DNA of 38,183 bases from Bacteroidia bacterium (GTDB lineage: Bacteria; Bacteroidota; Bacteroidia; Bacteroidales; Prolixibacteraceae), in the NCBI GenBank assembly GCA_025358395.1, contig JANYJT010000303.1:1-38183 (forward strand). The letters are read 5' to 3'. The position numbers were made by a program, and so were the translations under genes. Positions 28,791 through 36,532 of this stretch are shown here, in pieces (positions within the stretch are counted from its first letter, which is position 1; the number at the start of each line of letters is the position of its first letter). The notes below the pieces were generated by a model. The model had not been told where the DNA came from and searched no databases. It worked only from the letters and a program-made list of their open reading frames with translations.

Positions 28791-28970
28791 ATGGACTCAA
28801 AAGAAGCAATTGTTAAGGCGCTGGAGAAATCAGGAATTCCGATGAAAGGTGGGGAAATTGCGGATGCCACCGGAGTTGATAAAAAAGAGGTAGACAAATT
28901 GATTAAAAAACTGGTAGCCGAGGGGAAAGTTAACTCCCCGGTACGTTGTTTTTATGCCCTGGTGAAATAA
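28791..28970 (+). CDS. Small winged-helix DNA-binding protein, 59 residues
   Basis: A 59-residue protein encoded from the ATG at 28791. Residues 1-59 form one winged helix: ALEKSGIPMKGGEIADATGV is helix 1 and helix 2, DKKEVDKLIKKLVAEGKV the recognition helix and the following helix, and SPVRCFYALVK the wing. Free-standing proteins of this type occur widely in bacteria and archaea; their target is generally unknown. It lies 20 bp after aroC and may be in its transcript. The lysine-rich face would suit DNA binding. Confidence 0.8.
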   Translation: MDSKEAIVKALEKSGIPMKGGEIADATGVDKKEVDKLIKKLVAEGKVNSPVRCFYALVK

Positions 28971-29098
28971 GATAAGTCATTGTAGAAATCAAGTATTCTA
29001 ATCGTCCCTGCATTTTGGGATTTTGGTTACTGCCGACTCTTCAATGAAGCTATAATCAATTTTTTACGCATAAACTAACTGATTCAAAACTTGAAATA

Positions 29099-30148
29099 AT
29101 GGACCAATTATTCAAAGTTACCTTGTTGCTGACGGTAACTTCTTTTTTACTTTTTTCTTGCGGCAATGAAGCCAAAAAGAGCAGTGGCCCTGCGGAAGGC
29201 AGAAATATCCTCACTGTTGATGGTCAGGTTCTTACCTTGAATACGCTGGATTTTTCAAATGTTTATACCGGTAAGCTGATGGCCAATGAGGAAATAGACA
29301 TCAGACCTGAAATATCCGCCAAGGTGACCGGTATTTATTTCAAGGAAGGCAGCACTGTCACCAAAGGAACGATGCTTGTAAAAATGTTCGACAGCGATCT
29401 CCAGGCTAACCTAAGATCGAATCAGTTGCAGATTGAGCTGGCACAGAAAGAACTTGACCGAAAAAAGGAACTTTATAAGTTCAAGGGGATCAGTAAGGAG
29501 GAGCTGGATATTTCTGAAAACAATTACAATACTTTGAAGGCCAACCAGGATTTGATAAAGGCACAAATTTCCAAGACCGAACTCCATGCACCCTTTACCG
29601 GTGTGGTTGGGTTAAGGATGGTTAGTGAAGGTGCATTTGTTTCAAACACTACCATTATCACCTCCCTGCAGCAGATTGATCCGATTAAAGTTGATTTTGC
29701 TGTCCCCGAAAAATTTATATCCAACCTAACCATTGGTAAAGAGTTTGATTTCACGATTGACGGGAGAGAGGATCACTATACCGGAAAAATCTATGCGCTG
29801 GAATCTAAAATCGATCCACAAACAGGATCAATAAGGGTTCGGGCACTCAGTCCCAATTCAAAAAGAGAGTTGTATCCCGGTTCTTATTCAAAAATAAACC
29901 TCAAGCTTTTCCCCAACAAGGAGGTCATCATGATTCCAGCCAAAGCAACTGTACCGCTGATGGAGGGGGAGCAGGTATTTGTTGTCAGAAAGGGGAAAGC
30001 CAAGGCTGTCGATATTAAAACCGGCTACCGCACTGAAAGGGAAGTAGAGGTGACCAGCGGTCTTACAGCCAATGATACCCTTGTAACAAGCGGTTTGTTG
30101 CAGATAAAAGAGGGAATGCCGGTTAAAGTGAAGATTCAGAACAGGTAA
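29099..30148 (+). CDS. RND efflux periplasmic adaptor (membrane fusion protein)
   Basis: Links the inner-membrane RND pump to the outer-membrane channel. The product is 349 residues. Signal with lipobox LFSC (Cys21), so it is anchored by lipid. The lipoyl half-domains are visible as IDIRPEISAKVTGIYFKEGS and SKTELHAPFTGVVGLRMVSE, separated by an alpha-hairpin (about 100-150). The beta-barrel and membrane-proximal domains follow, with ALESKIDPQTGSIRVRA and MIPAKATVPLMEGEQVFV. It is the first gene of a three-gene operon with spacings of 21 and 27 bp. Confidence 0.94.
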   Translation: MDQLFKVTLLLTVTSFLLFSCGNEAKKSSGPAEGRNILTVDGQVLTLNTLDFSNVYTGKLMANEEIDIRPEISAKVTGIYFKEGSTVTKGTMLVKMFDSDLQANLRSNQLQIELAQKELDRKKELYKFKGISKEELDISENNYNTLKANQDLIKAQISKTELHAPFTGVVGLRMVSEGAFVSNTTIITSLQQIDPIKVDFAVPEKFISNLTIGKEFDFTIDGREDHYTGKIYALESKIDPQTGSIRVRALSPNSKRELYPGSYSKINLKLFPNKEVIMIPAKATVPLMEGEQVFVVRKGKAKAVDIKTGYRTEREVEVTSGLTANDTLVTSGLLQIKEGMPVKVKIQNR

Positions 30149-30169
30149 TAATAGTTTGAAACGAACGAC

Positions 30170-33100
30170 ATGAACATTGCTTCTATCAGTATCAAAAGGC
30201 CTGTACTTGCATCTGTACTATCCATTCTTTTACTTCTCTTTGGTTTCGTCGGATTCAAAATGCTTGGATTGCGGGAATTTCCGAGTGTGGATCCACCCAT
30301 TGTTACAGTGTCTACTTCCTATACCGGAGCCAATGCGGATGTGATTGCAACCCAGATTACTCAACCGTTGGAGGAGTCTATCAACGGTATAGCAGGGATC
30401 CGGACATTAACATCTTCTTCCAGTGATGGAAACAGCAGGATCACGGTAGAGTTTAACATTGATGCAGACATGGAAGCTGCTGCCAACGATGTTCGCGACA
30501 GGGTTTCGCGCGTTCTAAACCGTTTGCCTCAGGATTGTGATCCGCCGGTGGTGGTCAAGACCGACGCAGATGCGGATGCTATTCTGATCCTGACTGTTCA
30601 AAGTGATTCAAGAAGTTTGCTTGAACTGACAGACTACGGTATAAATGTCTTTAAGGAACGGTTGCAGACCATTCCGGGGGTTAGTGATATCCGGATTTAC
30701 GGCGAGAAAAAGTATGCCATGCGGTTGGAATTGGATCCTGCAAGACTCACAGCTTTTCAGATCTCTCCGGCGGATATCCGTACAGCTTTGAGCCGCGAAA
30801 ATGTTGAATTGCCTTCAGGCAGGATTGAAGGATACGAAAGAGAATTAACCATCCGCACACTTGGCCGACTTACTACCGAGGATGATTTTAACAATCTCCT
30901 GATCAAGGAACAAAACGGAGTGTTGATCAGGTTAAAGGACATCGGCAAAGCGGTCCTTTCTGCCGAATCACTGAAAAGCAGCTTTAAGGGGAATGGCGGA
31001 ATCCAAATGATCGGATTGGCGATTCAGCCCCAGCCCGGATCCAATCACATCGCCATTGCGGATGAATTTTACAAACGGGTAGAGCGCCTGAAGCAAGAGG
31101 TGCCATCCGATATGAAGCTTTCTATCCTGAATGATATTACCGTCAATATCCGTAAAGGAATCAAAGAGGTGGAAGAGACCATCTTCTTCTCTTTTGCCTT
31201 GGTGGTACTGGTGATATTTGTCTTTTTGAGACACTGGCGAACGACTCTGATTCCCGTTCTGGCCATACCGATCTCTTTGATTGGAACCTTTGCAATCATG
31301 TATTTTGCCGGTTTCACGATCAACTTGCTTACGCTCCTTGGAATCGTACTGGCAACCGGCCTTGTGGTGGATGATGCCATTGTGGTCCTGGAAAATATTT
31401 ACAAAAAGATTGAATTGGGCGAGAAACCAATGGTGGCGGGGCACAAAGGATCTGAGGAGATCATCTTCGCGATCATTTCAACCACAGTAACTTTGGCGGC
31501 CGTATTCTTGCCCATTATGTTTTTGAGTGGAATAACAGGGAGGCTCTTCCGTGAGTTTGCCGTAACAGTAGCAGGATCAGTGCTGATCTCCGCCTTCGTA
31601 TCGCTTACCCTGACTCCAATGATGTGTGCCAGGATGCTCAAAAAAAGCACATCCGAATCAAAATTATATCATAGCAGTGAGCGCTTTTTTGAGAGAATGA
31701 CAGAAGGATACCACAATTCGTTAAAAAAATTCATCAGCCATCGCTGGATCGCTGTGGTCATCATGTTGGCATCTATCGTTATTATCGTCCTTATCATGAG
31801 GATCATCCCTTCTGAGCTGGCGCCGATGGAAGATAAGAGCAGAATCCGGATTACGGCAACAGCGCCAGAAGGGACGGCCTATGAATCGATGGACAATTAC
31901 ATGCAAAAACTGGCAGAAATACTCGATACGATTCCTGAAAAATCTACTTTGATGGTGATGACCGGCATGCAGGGAACCAATGGTGGTATGGCCAGAATCG
32001 GACTGGTGAACCCTGATGAACGTATACGATCACAGCAGGAAATTGCCGACTGGCTAAACGGAATATTGCGGAAGAATAATTTTGCACGAGGATATGCTAC
32101 GCAGGAGCAGACTATTGCCACCACAAGAAGAGGGGCAGGACTACCGGTTCAGTTTGTTATTCTGGGACCTGATTTCGAAAGCTTGAAGGAAACATTGCCT
32201 AAATTTCTGGACAAGGCCATGGAAGACAAAGCATTTCAGGTGGTCGACGTAGATCTGAAGTTCAACAAACCTGAACTTAGGATCGACATTGACCGGGACC
32301 GTGCCAAAACACTCGGAGTCACTATCCGCGATATAGCAGAATGCCTGCAGCTATATTTTAGTCAGCAGAGATACGGGTATTTTATATTGAGAGACAAAAT
32401 GTACCAGGTCATTGGAGAGGCATCCCGATCCAACAGGGACAATCCGATGGATCTTTCCTCTATCTACGTTAGAAATTCGACCGGTAAGCTGATACAACTG
32501 GACAATGTCCTGAAGATATCCAATCAGAGTAACCCTCCTCAGATTTATCGTTTCAACAGGTATGTCTCGGCCACTGTTTCGGCTCAGCCGGCGGCGGGTG
32601 TTACGCTGGGAGAAGGAATCCAGGAGATGAAAAACATTGCCAAGGAAATATTGCCGGAGAATTTTGCTACTTCATTGGCAGGTTCATCGCGCGACTTTGA
32701 CGAGAATGCGAGCAGTCTGGTTTACGCCTTCGTTTTTGCCTTGATCCTGATTTTTCTTGTATTGGCCGCTCAGTTTGAAAGCTACCGAGATCCAATGATT
32801 GTCATGCTGACTGTGCCTTTGGCAATCGCAGGAGCCCTGATATCACTGATTGCATTTGACCAGACTTTAAATATTTTCAGTGAAATCGGAATCATTATTT
32901 TGATTGGGATTGTGACCAAAAACGGCATTTTAATTGTTGAATTTGCCAACCAGAAAAAGAATGCCGGCATGCCTCTGAAAGAAGCCGTATTGGAAGCCGC
33001 AACGCTCCGTTTGCGACCAATCCTGATGACAAGCCTTGCCACGATGCTTGGCGCTTTACCTATTGCATTGGCATTGGGTGCGGCAGCCAAGAGCCGTGTT

Positions 33101-33244
33101 CCGATGGGAATTGCAATTATTGGAGGCCTGATGTTCTCACTGATATTGACACTTTATATTGTACCCGCGCTTTACACATTAATTTCAGGTCATATAAAAC
33201 ATATGGAAGAAACAGATGAACTGCAAGCTGAAATTGAAGATTAG
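30170..33244 (+). CDS. RND efflux pump, HAE1/AcrB type
   Basis: Proton-driven inner-membrane pump that exports hydrophobic or amphiphilic compounds through an outer-membrane channel. The product is 1024 residues, a full-length AcrB-type protein. It opens with the first membrane segment after SISIKRPVLASVLSI, has two large periplasmic loops, and twelve expected membrane segments. The proton-relay pair is Asp401 and Asp402 in GLVVDDAIVVLENI. Other signatures are FREFAVTVAGSVLISAFVSL and, near the end, RLRPILMTSLATMLGALP. The adaptor and channel genes flank it, so the system is complete. Substrate cannot be told from sequence; no local regulator is clear, although the small winged-helix protein at 28791 is close. 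Confidence 0.95.
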   Translation: MNIASISIKRPVLASVLSILLLLFGFVGFKMLGLREFPSVDPPIVTVSTSYTGANADVIATQITQPLEESINGIAGIRTLTSSSSDGNSRITVEFNIDADMEAAANDVRDRVSRVLNRLPQDCDPPVVVKTDADADAILILTVQSDSRSLLELTDYGINVFKERLQTIPGVSDIRIYGEKKYAMRLELDPARLTAFQISPADIRTALSRENVELPSGRIEGYERELTIRTLGRLTTEDDFNNLLIKEQNGVLIRLKDIGKAVLSAESLKSSFKGNGGIQMIGLAIQPQPGSNHIAIADEFYKRVERLKQEVPSDMKLSILNDITVNIRKGIKEVEETIFFSFALVVLVIFVFLRHWRTTLIPVLAIPISLIGTFAIMYFAGFTINLLTLLGIVLATGLVVDDAIVVLENIYKKIELGEKPMVAGHKGSEEIIFAIISTTVTLAAVFLPIMFLSGITGRLFREFAVTVAGSVLISAFVSLTLTPMMCARMLKKSTSESKLYHSSERFFERMTEGYHNSLKKFISHRWIAVVIMLASIVIIVLIMRIIPSELAPMEDKSRIRITATAPEGTAYESMDNYMQKLAEILDTIPEKSTLMVMTGMQGTNGGMARIGLVNPDERIRSQQEIADWLNGILRKNNFARGYATQEQTIATTRRGAGLPVQFVILGPDFESLKETLPKFLDKAMEDKAFQVVDVDLKFNKPELRIDIDRDRAKTLGVTIRDIAECLQLYFSQQRYGYFILRDKMYQVIGEASRSNRDNPMDLSSIYVRNSTGKLIQLDNVLKISNQSNPPQIYRFNRYVSATVSAQPAAGVTLGEGIQEMKNIAKEILPENFATSLAGSSRDFDENASSLVYAFVFALILIFLVLAAQFESYRDPMIVMLTVPLAIAGALISLIAFDQTLNIFSEIGIIILIGIVTKNGILIVEFANQKKNAGMPLKEAVLEAATLRLRPILMTSLATMLGALPIALALGAAAKSRVPMGIAIIGGLMFSLILTLYIVPALYTLISGHIKHMEETDELQAEIED

Positions 33245-33271
33245 TCAAAGCGTACAAGGAAAACATTAACC

Positions 33272-34594
33272 ATGAAAAAAATATCTTTTGCATTCGTTTT
33301 TCTTCTGAGCTTTACCATTCTGGCAAGGGGTCAATCTGGCTCCCTGAGTCTGGAAGAGGCTATCAGTATCGGACTGAAAAATAATTTTTCAATTCAGATT
33401 TCGAAAAATGATTCCAAAGTTGCCGGGAACAACAATACCCTTGGCAATGCCGGATTTCTACCTATTTTAAATGCCAGTGGAGGATTGAGAAAGAGTGTCA
33501 GCAATTCCAACACAGAAGACCAGCAGGGTATAAAAAATGAAAGCAGTAATTTGCAAACAAATACGGTGAATGCCGGAGTTTCTCTCGACTGGACGTTATT
33601 CAACGGTTTTGGTATGTTCATCAAAAAGGAGAAATTAGGGTCATTGCAGAATTTTCAGCAAACTGCAACCAGAGCTACCATCGAAAACACATTATCAGAA
33701 ATTGTCATATCCTATTTTGCGATTGTTCAATTGAAGAATCTCCTCCAGGTTTTACAAAATGCAATTGATTTTTCGAATAGTCGATATGAGTTAACCCGGA
33801 AGAAATTGCAGATTGGTACAGCTTCGGAGCTGGCATTTCTAAAGTCATCTACTGATTTAAATGCAGACAGTGCATCTTTTCTCCGTCAGAAAGTAGCGCT
33901 TACCAATGCCAAATCGAGGCTGAAAGCACTACTGGTTATGGAAACAACCACTGATTTTGAAGTCAGTTCTGCAATAAAATTTGATAAAATTCTGGATTAT
34001 TCAGGTTTGAGAGATAGTCTCTCATTCACAAACAGTCAGATAAACCTTGCAAAACAGTCGGCCGGGATTGCCTTGCTGGATTACAGGCTCACCCATTCAC
34101 CTAAATATCCGCAAGTCTCATTTTTTACTGATTATACTCTTACGCATTCTAAGAATAATTTTGGTTCCTATGCAGTTAGCCAAAACACCGGACCAGTTTT
34201 CGGATTAAATCTGTCGATTCCAATTTTTGACGGTTTTAATAAAAGCAGGATATCTGCAAATGCAAGAATAGAAGCTGAGTCAACTAAATTATCCTATCAA
34301 CAAATCCTGGTAAACACTGAAGCAACGCTTTGGCAGATCTATAACGAATACCGTAACGATCTCAAATTGGTTACTTTAGAAACTGCAAATCTGGAGGTTG
34401 CAAGGCACACAGCTAAGATATCTTTCGAAAAATTCAGAGTAGGAGAGATGAGTGATTATGAATTGCGTCAGATCCAGCTTACAGAACTTGAATCTGAAAA
34501 CAGTCTTCTTTCTGCGCAGTTTCAAGCTAAAAAATCCGAGACTGAATTGTTACGTTTAAGCGGAAAACTAATAGAAACCCAAAAGACCAAATAA
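33272..34594 (+). CDS. TolC-like outer-membrane channel
   Basis: Outer-membrane efflux channel of the RND system, 440 residues. It has a Sec signal peptide (cleavage near residue 20, ARGQ). Two internal repeats of the OEP family follow: SLSLEEAISIGLKNNFSIQ opens the first, and the second contains LAKQSAGIALLDYRLTHSP. Long helices (about 125-215 and 330-435) form the periplasmic tunnel, and barrel strands such as SLDWTLFNGFG and GLNLSIPIFDGF lie between them. It is the last gene of the operon. The region after its stop holds a CTTTAGTCA repeat. Confidence 0.93.
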   Translation: MKKISFAFVFLLSFTILARGQSGSLSLEEAISIGLKNNFSIQISKNDSKVAGNNNTLGNAGFLPILNASGGLRKSVSNSNTEDQQGIKNESSNLQTNTVNAGVSLDWTLFNGFGMFIKKEKLGSLQNFQQTATRATIENTLSEIVISYFAIVQLKNLLQVLQNAIDFSNSRYELTRKKLQIGTASELAFLKSSTDLNADSASFLRQKVALTNAKSRLKALLVMETTTDFEVSSAIKFDKILDYSGLRDSLSFTNSQINLAKQSAGIALLDYRLTHSPKYPQVSFFTDYTLTHSKNNFGSYAVSQNTGPVFGLNLSIPIFDGFNKSRISANARIEAESTKLSYQQILVNTEATLWQIYNEYRNDLKLVTLETANLEVARHTAKISFEKFRVGEMSDYELRQIQLTELESENSLLSAQFQAKKSETELLRLSGKLIETQKTK

Positions 34595-34610
34595 ATTGCT
34601 TTCTTTACAA

Positions 34611-34648
34611 CTTTAGTCACTTTAGCTCTCTTTAGTCACTTTAGTTCA
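34611..34648. repeat. CTTTAGTCACTTTAG tandem repeat, two 19-bp units
   Basis: 34611-34629 and 34630-34648 are 19-bp units that differ at two or three bases (CTTTAGTCACTTTAG plus CTCT or TTCA). Each unit itself contains CTTTAG twice. The same word forms an arm of the repeat at 5574-5587. It ends 8 bp before the permease ATG. Confidence 0.8.
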
Positions 34649-34656
34649 CTTTTTTC

Positions 34657-36381
34657 ATGAGAACCGGCAACCTATTCAGGAAAAAATCCATTTCACTTAT
34701 ATTACATGATTCGGCCAATGAGGCCATTCATGGAACAGGCATGAAGCGGACACTTGGAGTCGTTGACCTCACTGCACTGGGAGTTGCAGCGATTGTTGGA
34801 GCCGGTATCTTTAGCACCATCGGAAATGCAGCTGCTGCGGGAGGTCCGGCAGTTTCACTTCTATTCGTTTTCACCGCAATAGCCTGCGGACTCTCTGCCA
34901 TGTGTTATGCCGAATTTGCTTCTTCCATTCCCATCAGCGGTAGTGCCTATACATATGCCTATGCCAGCTTTGGCGAATTGGTTGCATGGATCATCGGTTG
35001 GGATTTAATCATGGAATACGCCATCGGAAACATTGCTGTAGCCATCTCATGGTCAGGATATTTTACTGGTTTGCTTTCCGGATTTGGCCTCCATATTTAC
35101 TCCTTTTTGACGACCGATTATCTGACAGCTTTCAGGGGATATCATGAGGCATTTGCTTTGATCCAAAATGGTACAAGCCTGGCAAATCTGAGTCCACCAT
35201 TGAACGAAGCTTATCTTGCATGGACAACAGCACCGCAGATATTTAATTTTCGAATTATTGCTGATATACCTGCCTTTATGATCGTTGTAGCGATCACATG
35301 GATTTGCTACATCGGTATCAGGGAATCCAAAAGGGCAAATAACATCATGGTTTTGCTCAAGATTGGTGTCCTGCTATTGGTCATTGCCGCCGGAGCCTTT
35401 TATGTTGATCCTGCCAATTGGTCACCATTTGCTCCCAACGGATTGCCAGGTGTTTTGAAAGGGGTTTCAGGCGTCTTCTTTGCCTACATTGGATTTGATG
35501 CCATATCCACTACGGCGGAGGAGTGTAAAAATCCCAAAAAAGATTTACCAAGATCCATGTTCTATGCCCTTTTGATTACAACAGTTTTGTATGTATTGGT
35601 TAGTCTGGTTTTAACGGGCATGGTACCCTATGATCAATTGGGGGTGGCTGACCCGTTGGCTTTCGTTTTTGCCAAACTTCATTTGGCAAAACTATCCGGT
35701 ATTATCGCAGTAAGTGCAGTGATCGCCATGGCAAGCGTACTTCTGGTTTTCCAGCTGGGACAGCCGCGAATCTGGATGAGTATGAGCCGTGACGGCCTTT
35801 TGCCTCCGGTATTCGCCAAATTGCATCCCGGATACCGTACACCTGGATTTTCGACTATTGTGACAGGCATCATTGTGGCCTTGCCTTCACTTTTTATGAA
35901 CCTGACCGAAGTGACAGACTTGACAAGCATTGGTACCTTGTTCGCTTTTATTTTGGTGTCGGGTGGAGTTTTGGTCCTCAATCCCAAGGGATCAAAAGCG
36001 GGTAATAGAAATGGATTTGTTGTACCTTACCTGAACAGCAGGTATTTTGTTCCACCCACCGTGTTGTTGTTGGCATCCATTTTATTGATTTCAAAGAGTG
36101 GCCTACCGGGGATTGAAAGTTTTTTTCATAGCTATTCGATTCATTCATTGCCCTACACACTATTTGGCATAACAACGCTCGTTGTAACCACTCTGGCAAT
36201 CCTGAAATCCTGGTCTTTTATTCCGGTTTTAGGCCTATTGACTAACTTTTATTTGATGAGTGAGTTGGGAATCACAAACTGGAGCAGGTTCGGAATTTGG
36301 CTGATCATTGGGTTGATTCTGTATTTTAGTTATGGGGTCTTCCATTCCAAATTGTCTGAATCCAACGCAGAAGTCAAATAA
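34657..36381 (+). CDS. APC family amino acid permease
   Basis: Inner-membrane amino acid transporter, 574 residues. It has about 14 membrane segments, more than the 12 of the basic APC fold. The first helix carries the broken-helix substrate motif GVAAIVGAGIFSTIG, and FFAYIGFDAISTTAEE lies in helix 6. The layout resembles the cationic amino acid transporter branch (CAT, YfnA-like) with its extended C-terminus. The conserved Glu-rich and Gly-rich positions of APC proteins are present. The gene stands alone; the preceding repeat probably separates it from the efflux operon. Exact substrate is not predictable. Confidence 0.92.
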   Translation: MRTGNLFRKKSISLILHDSANEAIHGTGMKRTLGVVDLTALGVAAIVGAGIFSTIGNAAAAGGPAVSLLFVFTAIACGLSAMCYAEFASSIPISGSAYTYAYASFGELVAWIIGWDLIMEYAIGNIAVAISWSGYFTGLLSGFGLHIYSFLTTDYLTAFRGYHEAFALIQNGTSLANLSPPLNEAYLAWTTAPQIFNFRIIADIPAFMIVVAITWICYIGIRESKRANNIMVLLKIGVLLLVIAAGAFYVDPANWSPFAPNGLPGVLKGVSGVFFAYIGFDAISTTAEECKNPKKDLPRSMFYALLITTVLYVLVSLVLTGMVPYDQLGVADPLAFVFAKLHLAKLSGIIAVSAVIAMASVLLVFQLGQPRIWMSMSRDGLLPPVFAKLHPGYRTPGFSTIVTGIIVALPSLFMNLTEVTDLTSIGTLFAFILVSGGVLVLNPKGSKAGNRNGFVVPYLNSRYFVPPTVLLLASILLISKSGLPGIESFFHSYSIHSLPYTLFGITTLVVTTLAILKSWSFIPVLGLLTNFYLMSELGITNWSRFGIWLIIGLILYFSYGVFHSKLSESNAEVK

Positions 36382-36493
36382 AAACCACACGGACTGTTTT
36401 TGTGCCCAATGAAGCGCTTTTCATTCTGCCGAATAAGGTATTGACTGAAGAAAGAGATATTATTACAAAAAGTTTGAATCAATTTTGTAAATT

Positions 36494-36501
36494 TACCGTT
36501 G
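36494..36501 (+). promoter_or_regulatory. Possible promoter of the repeat protein gene
   Basis: TTTG at 36473-36476 and TACCGTTG at 36494-36501, 17 bp apart; one base departs from TAnnTTTG. It lies about 32 bp before the ATG at 36533. Confidence 0.3.
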
Positions 36502-36532
36502 ATTGATTAAAAGCTTAAATAATCTTTTATCC

